Notes: generated by a model from the letters alone, not told the origin. A stretch of 64,000 nucleotides of DNA from Bradyrhizobium sp. SZCCT0231 (GCF_018130245.1 NZ_JAFCKP010000003.1:310001-374000), one strand, 5' to 3'. Shown: positions 9,248 through 19,546, counted from the first letter of the stretch. Translations and numbers: made by a program.

Positions 9248-10039
9248 CTACGCCGCCTTCCTCAAAATCTTCACCAACTCCCCGTGCACGAACTCGTTGC
9301 CGCACACGACGTGCCCCGTCGTCAGTGCATCGCCGGGCGTGTCGATGTCGCTCACCGTGCCGCCGGCTTCCTTGACCATGATCTGCCCGGCGGCGATGTC
9401 CCAGGATTGCAGATTGCGCTCCCAATAGCCGTCGAGGCGGCCGGCGGCGACGAAGGCGAGGTCGAGCGAGGCGGCGCCGAAGCGGCGCAGGCCGGCGACG
9501 CGGTTTTGGATCGCGGTCATCTCGCGGCGGAATTCCTCATGGTTGCCGCGGCCGATATGGGGCAGGCCGCAGGCCACCACGCATTCATTGAGCTGGCGGC
9601 GGCCGGCGACGCGCAGGCGCTGGTCGTTGAGGAAGGCGCCCTTGCCGCGCTCGGCGATGTAGAGCTCGTCATTGGCGGGGTTGTAGATCACGCCGGCGAT
9701 CACCGTGCCCTCGCGGGCGAGGCCGATCGAGATCGCGAATTGCGGGATGCCGTGCAGGAAGTTGGTGGTGCCGTCGAGTGGATCGACGATCCAGGTGTGG
9801 CTCTTGTCGGTGCCCTCGCGGGTGCCGCCCTCTTCGCCGATGAAGCCGTAGCCGGGCCTGGCCTTGGCGAGGTCCTGGTACAGGATCTCCTCGGCACGCT
9901 TGTCGGCGAGCGAGACGAAATTCGCCGGCCCCTTCAGCGAGACCTGGAGATGCTCGATCTCGCCGAGATCGCGCTTGAGGCTGCGGCCGGCGCGGCGCGC
10001 GGCCTTGACCATGACGTTGATAGTGGCGGAATACAGCAT
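9248..10039 (-). CDS. suhB: Inositol monophosphatase family protein (SuhB-like)
   Basis: A 263-residue magnesium-dependent phosphatase that would hydrolyse myo-inositol 1-phosphate or a related sugar phosphate. I start it at MLYSATINVMVKAARRAGR, the usual N-terminus of alphaproteobacterial members. The metal-binding motifs are in order: the GEEGG acidic loop, WIVDPLDGTTNF (the DPxDGT core) and WDIAAGQIMVKEAGG near the C-terminus. SuhB proteins can also work in rRNA transcription antitermination, so the cellular role is open. It follows the Sel1-repeat gene after an 84-base gap. Confidence 0.92.
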   Translation of the reverse strand: MLYSATINVMVKAARRAGRSLKRDLGEIEHLQVSLKGPANFVSLADKRAEEILYQDLAKARPGYGFIGEEGGTREGTDKSHTWIVDPLDGTTNFLHGIPQFAISIGLAREGTVIAGVIYNPANDELYIAERGKGAFLNDQRLRVAGRRQLNECVVACGLPHIGRGNHEEFRREMTAIQNRVAGLRRFGAASLDLAFVAAGRLDGYWERNLQSWDIAAGQIMVKEAGGTVSDIDTPGDALTTGHVVCGNEFVHGELVKILRKAA

Positions 10040-10123
10040 GAGCTCTGGTCTTGATCGGGGAGATGGGCGCAGAAACACGCCTGTTTGAGGGACTGGGTGC
10101 CCCGTGAGGGGGCCCGCGTCAAG

Positions 10124-11200
10124 TCATTTGGTCCCGAGCCATTTCCTGGCGGCGGCCTCCGCCTTGGCCCGCTCCTCGGCCGGCAGGTCGGACAATTGCT
10201 TGTCGAGCTCAGGGTCGCCCTTGCCGGCCGTTTTGGCCACCAGGTGCCATTTGAATCCCTCGACCTTGTCCATGGATGTACCCACGCCGTTGATCAGCAC
10301 CCATGCCAGCCGGTTCTGCGCGATCGAGCTGCCCTGGCGGGACGCCTTGCGGAGCAACGCGACGGCCGCCGGCTGGTTCTTCGGCGTGCCGGTGCCGTTG
10401 AACATTGCGATCGCATATTCGACCTCGGCATCGACATTGTCGGCGAGCGAGGCTGCCTGGAGCAGCCGCACCGCGCGTTCCGGGTCCTTCGGCACGCCGG
10501 TGCCTTCCTTGTAGAAGGTCGCCAGCGCGTATTGCGCCTCCGGCAGGCCTGCATCGGCGGCCTGGCGCAGCAGCTCCGCTGACCGCCGGACGTCCTGCGG
10601 CAGCGTCTGGCCGTCCAGATAGAGCAAGGCAAGGTTATAGGCCGCCTTGGGCTCGCCGAGCTTGGCGGCGGAGGCCATCAGCCTGACTGCCTCGGTCTTG
10701 TCGACCGGGCCGCCGCGGCCCGAAATGCGCAGCATGGCGAGCGCGAACATCGCCTCGCGATCGCCGGCATCCGCCGCGCGCTTGTACCATTCGGCTGCTT
10801 TGGCGTAGTCGCGCCGGATGCCCATGGCGTTGGAATAGAGCTCGCCCAGCATGGTCATCGCCTTGGGATCGCCTCCTTGCGCGCGGGCGGTGGCGAGCTC
10901 GAACGCGGTCTTGTACTGGCCGCGCTGATAGGCGCCGAACACTAGGTCGACATTGGGATCGTCGGTCGGCGGCGCCGGGATCACGGTCGCAGCCGGCTTG
11001 GGTGAGGGGGACGGCTTGGGAGAAGCCGAAGGTTTCGGCGCCGGCGCGGCCTCCTTCTTCTTGGCGATCGTGGGCGGCTTCGGCTTCTGCTTTTCGGCGG
11101 GTGCGCTCGGCGTTGTGGCCGGCGGAGTGATCTGGAGCTGCGCGGCCGCGGGCGCTGTGAGCAGCAGCGCGGCCAGCATGGTGATGCATGGAAGCTTCAT
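10124..11200 (-). CDS. Secreted Sel1-like repeat (TPR-type) protein
   Basis: A 358-residue protein with an N-terminal signal peptide ending near LLTAPAAAQ. A low-complexity P/K/A/S-rich stretch follows (about residues 25-90), probably a flexible linker. From about residue 95 there are successive Sel1 repeats with the pattern A-x-x-W/L-Y-x-x-A-A/G-x-x-G-x-x-x-A, for example YAKAAEWYKRAADAGDREAM and LLRQAADAGLPEAQYALA. Such solenoids scaffold periplasmic protein complexes. The start lies 8 bases after the stop of the ThiE-like gene, so they are probably co-transcribed. The partner is unknown. Confidence 0.85.
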   Translation of the reverse strand: MKLPCITMLAALLLTAPAAAQLQITPPATTPSAPAEKQKPKPPTIAKKKEAAPAPKPSASPKPSPSPKPAATVIPAPPTDDPNVDLVFGAYQRGQYKTAFELATARAQGGDPKAMTMLGELYSNAMGIRRDYAKAAEWYKRAADAGDREAMFALAMLRISGRGGPVDKTEAVRLMASAAKLGEPKAAYNLALLYLDGQTLPQDVRRSAELLRQAADAGLPEAQYALATFYKEGTGVPKDPERAVRLLQAASLADNVDAEVEYAIAMFNGTGTPKNQPAAVALLRKASRQGSSIAQNRLAWVLINGVGTSMDKVEGFKWHLVAKTAGKGDPELDKQLSDLPAEERAKAEAAARKWLGTK

Positions 11201-11208
11201 GTCGGGCG

Positions 11209-11898
11209 CTAGCCGTGCTCGCTGCCCGCAGGATTCTGGCTGGCCGTCGCCGTCGCATGGGCCTTCTTGATCGCGGCGTCAGCTTCGATCAGCGCGGCCT
11301 TGGGCCCGCGCGGATCGGTCCAGATGAAGTCGCCGACCAGCACGAAATCGGCGCCGCTGAGGGCGAAGTCGTGGGCCTCCTCCAATGACGTCGCAAAGCC
11401 GACGCAGGGCGGCTCGAACAGCTCTGCCCACCAGTCCAGCCGTTCTGCGATGGCTTGCGCCGAGGGACGCTGGCCTTTCGCATCGGGCTCGCCGAACAGC
11501 ACGTAATCCGCGCCCATCTCGCCCGCATCCATGGAATGGTGCCGCGTCGTCAGCCCGCCAACACCGGCGATGCGATCGGGCTTGAGCGACGGCATCGCCT
11601 CTTTCAGCGCGGCGATGCCGGGCAGGTGCGCGCCGTCGGCGCCGCCACGCGCGACCAGCTCGGCATGGCCGTCGACGAGCAGTGCGGCGCCCGCCTTCTG
11701 CACCGGCGGTGCCAATGCCTTGATGCGCGAGATCATGGTGCGCTGGTCGGTCTCCTTCAGCCGCAGCAGCACGGCCGCGACGTCGGCAGCGGCGAGCAGG
11801 GCCGGCAGCTCGGCGACGAGCGCAGCGGGATCATCGACGACGGGCGTCGCGAGATAGAGACGCGGCGCCGGGCGCGGCGGAGGCGGTTTGTTCGACAA
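11209..11898 (-). CDS. ThiE-like thiamine phosphate synthase family protein
   Basis: A 229-residue TIM-barrel protein. RLYLATPVVDD starts the barrel, VLLRLKETDQR resembles the ThiE substrate-binding strand, and LLVDGHAELVARGGADGAHL matches the ThiE pattern of a nucleotide-binding Asp followed by a GADGVH-like motif. It would couple a thiazole phosphate with a pyrimidine pyrophosphate. The motifs are looser than in canonical ThiE, with LVDG for INDR and LPG for VGQ, and no thiamine gene is nearby. A divergent paralogue with another role is therefore plausible. It starts 3 bases after the stop of the class I aldolase gene. Confidence 0.75.
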   Translation of the reverse strand: MSNKPPPPRPAPRLYLATPVVDDPAALVAELPALLAAADVAAVLLRLKETDQRTMISRIKALAPPVQKAGAALLVDGHAELVARGGADGAHLPGIAALKEAMPSLKPDRIAGVGGLTTRHHSMDAGEMGADYVLFGEPDAKGQRPSAQAIAERLDWWAELFEPPCVGFATSLEEAHDFALSGADFVLVGDFIWTDPRGPKAALIEADAAIKKAHATATASQNPAGSEHG

Positions 11899-11901
11899 GA
11901 T

Positions 11902-12942
11902 CTAGGCTGCCTTCTGTTCCAGACTGCTTTGCCATTCGCCCTTGGAAGCAAGGCCGTTCATCCGCGCGCGATGGCTGAAGGCGCGCTGGCCGGCCGCGAC
12001 GTTCTCGGCCTTGCCGGACCAGGCCTTCTGCGGCGCGGCCTGCAGCGCGCGGCCGTAGGAGAAGGTCAGGCCCCAGGGCAGCGGGCCGAGCTTGTGCATG
12101 GCGTTGAGGTGTGCGGTCGCCTCCTCGTCGGACTGGCCGCCGGAGAGGAAAGCGATGCCGGGCACCGCCGCCGGCACGCAGGCCTTCAGCAGCCGTATCG
12201 TCTTCTCCGCGACTTCCTCCACGGAGGCCTGCTTCGGACATTTCTTGCCGGAGATCGCCATGTTCGGCTTCAGCACCATGCCTTCGAGCGCGACGCGCTG
12301 CACGCGCAACTCCTGGAACGTCGTGTCGAGCACGCGTTGCGTCACCTCATAGCAGCGATCGATGTCGTGGTCGCCGTCCATCAGCACCTCCGGCTCGACG
12401 ATCGGCACGATCTGCGCGGCCTGGCACAGCGCGGCGTAGCGCGCCAGCGCATGGGCGTTGACGCTGATCGCGGTCATCGAGGGGATGCCCCGGCCGTCAG
12501 TGCCGCTGCCGATGTCGATCACCGCGCGCCATTTGGCAAAGCGCGCGCCGCGCTCATAGTATTTCTTCAGGCGCTCGGCGAGCTTGTCGAGCCCGATCGT
12601 GACGAGCTCGCCCGGGCACATCGGTAAGCCTTGCGTGCCCTCGTCGACCTTGATGCCGGGAATGGCGCCGCTCTGTTCGATCAGCTTGACCAGCGGCGTG
12701 CCGTCCGCGGCCGTCTGCCAGATCGTCTCGTCATAGAGGATCACGCCGGAGATGTACTGGCTCATGGCGTCCTTGGAGCGAAACAGCATCTCGCGATAGT
12801 CGCGGCGGTTCTCTTCCGTCGATTCCACGCCGATGGCATCAAAGCGCTTCTTGATGGTGCCGGAGGATTCGTCGGCGGCAAGGATGCCCTTGCCGTGGGC
12901 GACCATGGCGGTCGCGATCCTGTTGAGCTCAGTCAGATTCAT
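11902..12942 (-). CDS. Class I fructose-bisphosphate aldolase
   Basis: A 346-residue Schiff-base aldolase that splits fructose 1,6-bisphosphate into dihydroxyacetone phosphate and glyceraldehyde 3-phosphate. The start MNLTELNRIATAM has a good ribosome site (GGGAGGA) six bases before it. Motifs include GILAADESSGTIKKRF, VEPEVLMDGDHD, GMVLKPNM (with the catalytic lysine) and FLSGGQSDEEAT. It is of the eukaryote-like class I type. It lies on the same strand as a class II aldolase encoded upstream, with a family B repeat between them, so two non-homologous enzymes for the same step sit side by side. Confidence 0.95.
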   Translation of the reverse strand: MNLTELNRIATAMVAHGKGILAADESSGTIKKRFDAIGVESTEENRRDYREMLFRSKDAMSQYISGVILYDETIWQTAADGTPLVKLIEQSGAIPGIKVDEGTQGLPMCPGELVTIGLDKLAERLKKYYERGARFAKWRAVIDIGSGTDGRGIPSMTAISVNAHALARYAALCQAAQIVPIVEPEVLMDGDHDIDRCYEVTQRVLDTTFQELRVQRVALEGMVLKPNMAISGKKCPKQASVEEVAEKTIRLLKACVPAAVPGIAFLSGGQSDEEATAHLNAMHKLGPLPWGLTFSYGRALQAAPQKAWSGKAENVAAGQRAFSHRARMNGLASKGEWQSSLEQKAA

Positions 12943-13041
12943 CGAGAGGTCCTCCCAAAACGATTCTGCCCTTGCCCGTGAAAATAGACCGTTCTCGGGC
13001 AATTGCCGAGTTAACGTTCGTCGCAGGGTAAAGGGTCTTTC

Positions 13042-13180
13042 TGTCATTCCGGGATGCGCCGAAAGGCGCAGGCCCGGAATCCATAACCCCAGGCTGTGGT
13101 TACGGATTCCGGGCCCACGCGGAGCCCGTCATCGGGCCGCGCATTCGCGCGGACCCGTTGGCGTGTCCCGGAATGACGGG
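13042..13180. repeat. Palindromic intergenic element, family B copy 2
   Basis: The outer arms TGTCATTCCGGGA and TCCCGGAATGAC resemble copy 1. Inner arms include GGCCCGGAATCC and GGATTCCGGGCCC. Extra sub-hairpins rich in GCGC make it longer than copy 1. It lies between the two aldolase genes. Confidence 0.75.
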
Positions 13181-13217
13181 AGGATGTGACGGAGGCCTTA
13201 CGCCACCTCGCGATCGC

Positions 13218-14285
13218 TTACGCGACGCGGGGGTCCAGCTCGCCCTTGGCGTAGCGCTTGGCCATCTCGGCGGTGGTCAGGACCTTCTTGATCTTGGAGG
13301 CCTGGCCTGCGGTATTGAACTCCTGCAGCCGCTGCTTGCACAGCTTGGTCATCGCTTCCATCGCCGGCTTCAGGTACTTGCGCGGATCGAACTCTTCCGG
13401 GTTGTCCTTCAGGACTTTGCGGATCTGGCCGGTCATCGCCATGCGGTTGTCGGTGTCGATGTTGATCTTGCGCACGCCGTTCTTGATGCCGCGCTGGATC
13501 TCGGCAACAGGCACGCCCCAGGTCGGCTTCATCTTGCCGCCATAGGCGTTGATGATGTCCTGGAGGTCCTGCGGCACCGAGGAGGAGCCGTGCATCACGA
13601 GATGCGTGTTCGGCAGCTTGCGGTGGATCTCCTCGATCACGTTCATGGCGAGGATGTCGCCGTCGGGCTTGCGGGTAAACTTGTAAGCACCGTGGGACGT
13701 CCCCATCGCGATCGCGAGCGCGTCGACCCTGGTCTCCTGCACGAACTTCACGGCCTCGTCCGGGTTGGTCAGGAGCTGGTCGTGGCTGAGCTTGCCTTCG
13801 GCGCCGTGGCCGTCTTCCTTGTCGCCCATGCCGGTCTCGAGCGAGCCGAGCACCCCTAACTCGCCCTCGACGGAGATGCCGCCGAGATGGGCCATGTCGG
13901 TCACGGTCTTGGTGACGCCGACATTGTAGCCCCAGTCGCCCGGGGTCTTGCCGTCGGCCTTGAGCGAGCCGTCCATCATCACCGAGGTGAAGCCGGCCTG
14001 GATCGCGGTCATGCAGGTCGCCGGCTCGTTGCCGTGATCGAGATGCACGCAGACGGGAATGTGCGGATAGATCTCGGTCACCGCGTCCATCATGTGCTTG
14101 AGCATGACGTCGTTGGCGTAGGAGCGCGCACCGCGCGAGGCCTGGATGATGACGGGCGCGTCGACCTGATTGGCCGCGTCCATGATCGCCAGCGCCTGCT
14201 CCATGTTGTTGATGTTGAAGGCCGGTACGCCGTAATCGTTCTCCGCCGCGTGGTCGAGCAGTTGACGTAACGTGATCCGAGCCAT
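13218..14285 (-). CDS. fba: Class II fructose-bisphosphate aldolase (CbbA type)
   Basis: A 355-residue zinc-dependent aldolase acting in glycolysis/gluconeogenesis and possibly the Calvin cycle. Zinc-binding and catalytic motifs are visible: VCVHLDHG (with HxDH), [31 protein letters not shown] and [11 protein letters not shown]. The length and C-terminal region match the CbbA/Fba subgroup of proteobacteria, in which these genes often sit with pgk, gap and tkt, as here. The PGK gene lies 39 bases upstream, so co-transcription is likely. A Leu codon within GELG is the rare TTA. Confidence 0.96.
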   Translation of the reverse strand: MARITLRQLLDHAAENDYGVPAFNINNMEQALAIMDAANQVDAPVIIQASRGARSYANDVMLKHMMDAVTEIYPHIPVCVHLDHGNEPATCMTAIQAGFTSVMMDGSLKADGKTPGDWGYNVGVTKTVTDMAHLGGISVEGELGVLGSLETGMGDKEDGHGAEGKLSHDQLLTNPDEAVKFVQETRVDALAIAMGTSHGAYKFTRKPDGDILAMNVIEEIHRKLPNTHLVMHGSSSVPQDLQDIINAYGGKMKPTWGVPVAEIQRGIKNGVRKINIDTDNRMAMTGQIRKVLKDNPEEFDPRKYLKPAMEAMTKLCKQRLQEFNTAGQASKIKKVLTTAEMAKRYAKGELDPRVA

Positions 14286-14324
14286 CTGTCTTCTTCTCCC
14301 GTTGGGGCCTGCAAGGCCGCTTGA

Positions 14325-15521
14325 TTACTTGATGCGCAGAACTTCGACGCCCGGCAGGGGCTTGCCTTCCATCCATTCAAGGAACGCGCCACCGGCGGTC
14401 GAGACATAGGTGAAGTCGCCGGCCACATGGGCCTGGTTGAGCGCGGCGACGGTGTCGCCGCCGCCGGCGATCGAGATCAGCTTCTTGGCCTTGGTGCGCT
14501 CGGCGGCGTGCTTGGCGGCCGCGACCGTGCCGCGGTCGAACGGCTGCAGCTCGAAGGCGCCGAGCGGACCGTTCCAGACCAGCGTCGCGGCGTCGTCGAT
14601 CGCGGCGTGGACGCGCGCGACCGATTGCGGGCCGACGTCGAGGATCATGCCGTCGGCCGGGATCGCGTCGAGCCCATAGGCGTGCGCGGGCGCGTTGGCC
14701 GCGAAATGATAGGCGACGGTGGCGTCCACGGGCAGGATGATCGCACAGTTGGCGGCTTCCGCCTTCTCCAGGATGCGCAGCGCGGTCGGGGCGAGGTCCT
14801 TCTCGGCCAGCGACTTGCCGACCGCAACGCCCTGGGCGTGCAGGAAGGTGTTGGCCATGCCGCCGCCGATCACGAGCGCATCGACCTTGGTCACGAGATT
14901 TTCCAGGAGGTCGATCTTGGTCGAGACCTTTGCGCCGCCGATGATGGCGATGACCGGCTTGGTCGGCGAGCCCAGCGCCTTCTCCAGCGCATCGAGCTCG
15001 GCCTGCATGGTGCGGCCGGCATAGGCGGGCAGCTTGTGGCCGAGGCCTTCGGTCGAGGCATGGGCGCGGTGTGCGGCCGAGAACGCGTCACTGACCCAGA
15101 TGTCGCCGAGCTTTGCCAGCTCCGCGACGAAGGCGGGATCGTTCTTCTCTTCCTCTTTGTGGAAGCGGGTGTTCTCGAGACACAGGATGTCGCCATCCTT
15201 CAGTGCCGCAACGGCGGTGGCTGCGGGCTCGCCGATGCAGTCGTCCGCGAAGGCGACGGGCTTCTTGACGACCTTCGCCAGCGCCTCGGCGACCGGCTTG
15301 AGCGAGTCCTTGGCATCGCGCCCCTTCGGCCGGCCGAAATGCGCGAGCAGGATGACCTTGCCGCCCTTGTCCGAGATTTCGCCGATGGTCGGCGCGACGC
15401 GCTCGAGCCGCGTCGCGTCGGTGACGCGCCCGTTGTCCATGGGCACGTTGAGGTCGACGCGCAGCAGCACGCGCTTGCCCTTCACGTCGACGTCGTCGAG
15501 GGTGCGGAATTTGTTGGTCAT
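14325..15521 (-). CDS. pgk: Phosphoglycerate kinase
   Basis: A 398-residue enzyme of typical length that transfers phosphate between 1,3-bisphosphoglycerate and ADP. The N-terminal substrate-binding motif is [19 protein letters not shown], the mid-region has LAHFGRPKG and [15 protein letters not shown], and the nucleotide-binding C-terminus has WNGPLGAFE and [13 protein letters not shown] start it at [11 protein letters not shown] because sequence further upstream is part of a repeat. It lies between the class II aldolase and GAPDH genes in the minus-strand sugar-phosphate block. Confidence 0.97.
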   Translation of the reverse strand: MTNKFRTLDDVDVKGKRVLLRVDLNVPMDNGRVTDATRLERVAPTIGEISDKGGKVILLAHFGRPKGRDAKDSLKPVAEALAKVVKKPVAFADDCIGEPAATAVAALKDGDILCLENTRFHKEEEKNDPAFVAELAKLGDIWVSDAFSAAHRAHASTEGLGHKLPAYAGRTMQAELDALEKALGSPTKPVIAIIGGAKVSTKIDLLENLVTKVDALVIGGGMANTFLHAQGVAVGKSLAEKDLAPTALRILEKAEAANCAIILPVDATVAYHFAANAPAHAYGLDAIPADGMILDVGPQSVARVHAAIDDAATLVWNGPLGAFELQPFDRGTVAAAKHAAERTKAKKLISIAGGGDTVAALNQAHVAGDFTYVSTAGGAFLEWMEGKPLPGVEVLRIK

Positions 15522-15531
15522 GTTCGGCTCT

Positions 15532-15665
15532 CTTGTCCCGGGCGCTGCGCAGCGCGGAGCGGTGCGCTGCAGAACCGGGACCCACATGACGGCGAGTCCC
15601 GCGGTTGAATGGGTCCCGGTTCTGCGGAGCAGCGCTTAGGCGCTGCACCGCGCCCGGGACACGAG
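15532..15665. repeat. Palindromic intergenic element, family A copy 3
   Basis: The outer arms TTGTCCCGGGCGCTGCGCAG and GCACCGCGCCCGGGACACG pair, and so do the inner arms CAGAACCGGGACCCA and TGGGTCCCGGTTCTG. It is inserted between GAPDH and PGK in the middle of the block and could tune mRNA stability or expression of the distal genes (inference). Confidence 0.8.
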
Positions 15666-15672
15666 ACCTTGC

Positions 15673-16680
15673 TCAGATCACCTTCGCCATCGCGACGGCG
15701 GTGTCCGCCATGCGGTTCGAGAAGCCCCACTCGTTGTCGTACCAGGACATCACGCGCACCAGCGTGCCATTCTGCACCTTGGTCTGGTCCTCGTGGAAGG
15801 TCGAGGAGTGCGGGTCGTGGTTGAAGTCGATCGAGACGTTCGGCGCGCTGGTGTAGCCGAGGATGCCCTTGAGCTGCTGCTCGCTGGCGCGCTTCATCGC
15901 CGCGTTGATTTCCTTGGCATCGGTGGCGCGCTTGGCGACGATCTTGAGGTCGACCACCGAGACGTTCGGGGTCGGCACGCGGATCGCGACGCCGTCGAGC
16001 TTGCCCTTCAGTTCCGGCAGCACGAGGCCGATTGCCTTGGCAGCGCCGGTCGAGGTCGGGATCATCGACATCGCAGCCGCGCGGCCACGGTAGAGATCCT
16101 TGTGCAGCGTGTCGAGCGTCGGCTGGTCGCCGGTATAGGCGTGAATCGTGGTCATGAAGCCGGTCTCGATGCCGACGAGATCGTTCAGCACCTTGGCGAC
16201 CGGAGCCAGGCAGTTCGTGGTGCAGGAGCCGTTGGAGACGACCAGATGATCCCTGGTCAGCGTCTCGTGGTTGACACCGTAGACGATGGTGGCATCGGCG
16301 CCGTCGGCGGGCGCGGAGACCAGCACGCGCTTGGCGCCGGCGGTCAGATGCGCGGAGGCCTTGTCCTTCGAGGTGAAGATGCCGGTGCACTCGAGCGCGA
16401 TGTCGACGCCGAGATCCTTCCAGGGCAGCTTCGAGGGATCGCGCTCGGCGGTCACCTTGATCTTGCCGCTGCCGAGGTTGATCGAGTCGCCATCGACGGT
16501 GACGGTGCCGGGGAAGCGGCCATGGACGCTGTCGAAACGGAGCAGATGGGCGTTGGTCTCGACCGGGCCGAGATCGTTGATGCCGACGACCTCGATGTCC
16601 TTGCGGCCTGACTCGGCGATAGCCCGCAGGACGTTGCGGCCGATGCGGCCAAAACCGTTAATTCCGACGCGGACTGCCAT
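15673..16680 (-). CDS. gap: Glyceraldehyde-3-phosphate dehydrogenase, type I
   Basis: A 335-residue GAPDH of normal length that oxidises glyceraldehyde 3-phosphate with NAD(P) and phosphate. It opens with the Rossmann motif [14 protein letters not shown], has the catalytic cysteine in [12 protein letters not shown], and has the partner histidine in [10 protein letters not shown]. The C-terminus [12 protein letters not shown] is typical. The start is supported by the ribosome site AAGGAG seven bases upstream. It lies downstream of transketolase and upstream of PGK on the same strand. Confidence 0.97.
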   Translation of the reverse strand: MAVRVGINGFGRIGRNVLRAIAESGRKDIEVVGINDLGPVETNAHLLRFDSVHGRFPGTVTVDGDSINLGSGKIKVTAERDPSKLPWKDLGVDIALECTGIFTSKDKASAHLTAGAKRVLVSAPADGADATIVYGVNHETLTRDHLVVSNGSCTTNCLAPVAKVLNDLVGIETGFMTTIHAYTGDQPTLDTLHKDLYRGRAAAMSMIPTSTGAAKAIGLVLPELKGKLDGVAIRVPTPNVSVVDLKIVAKRATDAKEINAAMKRASEQQLKGILGYTSAPNVSIDFNHDPHSSTFHEDQTKVQNGTLVRVMSWYDNEWGFSNRMADTAVAMAKVI

Positions 16681-16830
16681 GTTTCGTCTCCTTCAATGAC
16701 CGTTGTCATCCCGCACAGCGCGCCACTAACGCGCCTGCGAGGGTTTTTTAGGGGCGGACGCCCGGTTCGGCCGGGCGGTGCTTGATCATATGGGAGATTA
16801 GGTAGTCCTTTTTTGCGGCAAGCTCAACTC

Positions 16831-18846
16831 TCAGGAAACGCGCTTCAGCACAGCGTTAACTGCGGCCTCGGCGGTAATGCCGAAATGCTTGTAAAGCTCC
16901 TTGGCAGGGCCGCTTTCGCCGAAGGAATGCATGCCGATGAATTCGCCGTCCTGGCCGATCACGGCATCCCAGCCCCAGCGCACGGCGGCCTCGATCGCAA
17001 TCTTGACTGGCGCGTTGCCGATGATGGCGGCGCGTTTCGCCTCTGGTTGCGCTAACAACAGCTCCAGCGAGGGAACAGAGACAACGCGTGACGCGATGCC
17101 GCGTTCCGCGAGCTGCTTTTGGGCTGCGACCGCGATCTCGACTTCGGAGCCGGAAGCGAACAGCGTCACCTTGGCTTCGCCCTGGGCTGCGACCAGCTCA
17201 TACGCGCCGGCCGCGCAGGGATTGTCGTTCGGTGCGGCAGTACGCAGCTGCGGCAGGTTCTGCCGCGTCAGCGCCAGCACGGTCGGACCGTCGACGCGGT
17301 TGAGCGCGAGCTCCCAGCACTCGGCGACCTCGATGGCATCGCAGGGGCGGAACACACGCATGTTGGGAATGGCGCGAAGCGCGGCGAGATGCTCGACCGG
17401 CTGATGCGTCGGGCCATCCTCGCCGAGGCCGATGGAGTCGTGGGTCATCACGTAGACGACGCCGGCACCCATCAGCGCGGCAAGGCGCATCGCGGGACGT
17501 GCGTAGTCGGTGAACACCAGGAAGGTCGCGCCGTTCGGCGCGAAGCCGCCGTGCAGGAAGATGCCGTTCATCGCGGCGGCCATGCCGTGCTCGCGGATGC
17601 CGTAATGGATGAAGCGGCCCTTCGGCGTCTTGGCCGAGAAGGCGGTCGCCGACTTCGCCTTGTTGTTGTTGGAGCCGGTGAGATCGGCCGAGCCGGCCAG
17701 GAACTCCATCGGCATCGCGGCGGCGATTGCCTCTATCGCCGCTTCCGACGATTTGCGCGTGGCAGCAACAAGCGGCTTCTCCAGCAGCTCCTTCTTGTGC
17801 GCGCGCAGCGCCTTTGCCAGCGAGGCCGGACGCTCATGGCGGAGGCGGCGCTCGAACTCGGCGCGCTTGCGGCTGCCGAGCTCGCCGAGCCGAGCTTCCC
17901 ATTCCTGGCGTGCCGCCGCGCCGCGGCTGCCGGCCGCGCGCCAGGCCTTCAGCACGTCGTCGGCGACCGCGAACGGCTCGAGCGAGATGCCGAGATTCTC
18001 CTTGGCGGCCTTGAGCTCGTCGGCCCCTAACGCCTCGCCATGCACCTTCGAGGTGCCGGCCTTGTGCGGCGCGCCGAAGCCGATGGTGGTGCGGCAGGCG
18101 ATCAGCGTCGGCTTGTTGGATTTTTTCGCGCGCGTAATCGCAGCGGCGATCGCGGCCTGATCCTGGCCGTCGATCTTCTCGGCGGCCCAGCCCGCCGACT
18201 TGAAGCGCTTCACCTGGTCGACGGAATCGGCGAGCGAGGTCGGGCCATCGATCGAGATGCCGTTGTCGTCGTAGAGCACGATCAGCTTGTTCAGCTTCCA
18301 GTGCCCGGCCATCGCGATCGCTTCCTGCGACACGCCCTCCATGAGGTCGCCGTCGGAGGCGAGCACATAGGTGTGGTGGTCGACGATCTTCTTGCCGAAC
18401 TCGGCGGCGAGCATCTTCTCGGCGAGCGCCATGCCGACGGCGGTCGAGATGCCCTGGCCGAGCGGGCCGGTGGTGGTCTCGATGCCCTTGGTGCGGAAAT
18501 TCTCGGGGTGGCCGGGGGTGAGCGAATCGACCTGGCGGAACTGCTTGATCTGGTCCAGCGTCATCTCGGCATTGCCGGTCAGGTACAGCAGCGAATAGAG
18601 CAGCATCGAGCCGTGACCGGCCGACAGCACGAAGCGGTCGCGATCCGGCCAGGCGGGCGCGGCGGCGTCGAATTTCAGGAATTGCGTGAACAGCACCGTG
18701 GCAATGTCGGCGGCACCCATCGGCAGGCCGGGATGGCCCGATTTCGCCTTCTCGACAGCGTCCATCGAAAGGCCGCGGATCGCGTTGGCCATACGGGTGG
18801 CATCGACCTGCGTATGGGCCATACGGGTGGCGTCGAGCTGCATCAT
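16831..18846 (-). CDS. tkt: Transketolase
   Basis: A 671-residue thiamine-diphosphate enzyme that moves two-carbon units between sugar phosphates. Motifs include [14 protein letters not shown], the TPP-binding [12 protein letters not shown]-type segment (here [13 protein letters not shown]), GPLGQGIS, and in the pyrimidine domain [11 protein letters not shown] and [16 protein letters not shown]. The first two codons are both ATG. The first 22 residues contain a direct repeat ([10 protein letters not shown] / VDATRMANA), so [13 protein letters not shown] could be the ancestral start. It heads the minus-strand sugar-phosphate block, 150 bases upstream of gap. Confidence 0.97.
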   Translation of the reverse strand: MMQLDATRMAHTQVDATRMANAIRGLSMDAVEKAKSGHPGLPMGAADIATVLFTQFLKFDAAAPAWPDRDRFVLSAGHGSMLLYSLLYLTGNAEMTLDQIKQFRQVDSLTPGHPENFRTKGIETTTGPLGQGISTAVGMALAEKMLAAEFGKKIVDHHTYVLASDGDLMEGVSQEAIAMAGHWKLNKLIVLYDDNGISIDGPTSLADSVDQVKRFKSAGWAAEKIDGQDQAAIAAAITRAKKSNKPTLIACRTTIGFGAPHKAGTSKVHGEALGADELKAAKENLGISLEPFAVADDVLKAWRAAGSRGAAARQEWEARLGELGSRKRAEFERRLRHERPASLAKALRAHKKELLEKPLVAATRKSSEAAIEAIAAAMPMEFLAGSADLTGSNNNKAKSATAFSAKTPKGRFIHYGIREHGMAAAMNGIFLHGGFAPNGATFLVFTDYARPAMRLAALMGAGVVYVMTHDSIGLGEDGPTHQPVEHLAALRAIPNMRVFRPCDAIEVAECWELALNRVDGPTVLALTRQNLPQLRTAAPNDNPCAAGAYELVAAQGEAKVTLFASGSEVEIAVAAQKQLAERGIASRVVSVPSLELLLAQPEAKRAAIIGNAPVKIAIEAAVRWGWDAVIGQDGEFIGMHSFGESGPAKELYKHFGITAEAAVNAVLKRVS
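18781..18840 (-). repeat. 30-bp tandem duplication in the 5' end of tkt
   Basis: Two adjacent 30-base units, both starting CAG on the coding strand, match at 25 of 30 positions and share the identical core GCCACCCGTATGGCC. The duplication is in frame and adds ten residues to the transketolase N-terminus, ahead of the conserved [12 protein letters not shown] block. Confidence 0.8.
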
Positions 18847-19225
18847 GATGAAAATCCGTCTGGAATGAGGTGCTTGATGGCCGTGTGCGCCGCGCTGGAT
18901 CGAGCCTGGCGGTCACGGGAGGTTGGGGGCTGGATAGCATCTCGGTTCCGGGAGTCCAAGGCAATCAAACGCCGGTTTGGCCGCAAAAGTTGCTTACGGC
19001 ATGGTCCGGAAAAGCCGCAGCCGCGGATCATGCAGATCCGGAACCAGCCGGCCGGCATGCCGAGGGCCGATCTATCGGTGCATAGTTTCGCGGCGGCGTT
19101 GCGCTGGGCTAGCTTGCCACGTAAATTTCTGCTTCTAACCGCTTGCCGAACCGAGTCTTTTGCCGGACGGCAAGCTCCAGGGAAAGGCCACTGGGCAAAG
19201 GCCGCCAGGTTCCGCCGCTGACTGC
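18847..19225. other. 379-bp divergent intergenic region
   Basis: It separates tkt (minus) from the DUF4164-type gene (plus) and must carry promoters for both. Small inverted repeats are CAAAC-GCCG-GTTTG at 18966-18979 and CGGATC-ATGCA-GATCCG at 19024-19040. Neither matches a regulator site I can name. I see no gene here. Confidence 0.5.
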
Positions 19226-19546
19226 ATGAACGATCGCGTGTCCAACAGCTCTGCCATGACGGAGTCCTCCGCCGTCGAGATCGAGATCGCGACCCGCAGG
19301 CTGATGGCGGCGCTCGATGCGCTCGAAAGCGCGGTCGAGCGGCGGCGCGATGCCGATCGCGACGAGAACGAGCTCGCTGCGCGGATCCAGGCGCTCGGCG
19401 CGGATCGCTCGCGCCTTGCCGACGAGCTCGATGGCGCGCTGGTGAAGGCGCGCAAGCTCGAGCGTACCAATCGCGAGATCTCCGACCGGCTGGATTCCGC
19501 AATCGTCACGATACGCTCGGTGCTCGATACCGGAGAGGATGGATGA
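19226..19546 (+). CDS. DUF4164-type small coiled-coil protein
   Basis: A 106-residue, highly charged protein that is almost all heptad-like helix (EIATRRLMAALDALESAV, then NELAARIQALGADRSRLADE). It fits the DUF4164 family often found just before zapA in alphaproteobacteria. Its stop overlaps the zapA start (ATGA), so they are translationally coupled. A role with ZapA in Z-ring assembly is an inference from this coupling. The start could instead be the ATG ten codons later, and neither start has a strong ribosome site. Confidence 0.75.
   Translation: MNDRVSNSSAMTESSAVEIEIATRRLMAALDALESAVERRRDADRDENELAARIQALGADRSRLADELDGALVKARKLERTNREISDRLDSAIVTIRSVLDTGEDG

Noticed and set aside
16735-16790. 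Intrinsic terminator of transketolase in the tkt-gap gap
   Set aside because: CGCCCGG-N5-CCGGGCG is a good hairpin, but on the minus strand it is not followed by a T-run; the T-run lies on the wrong side.
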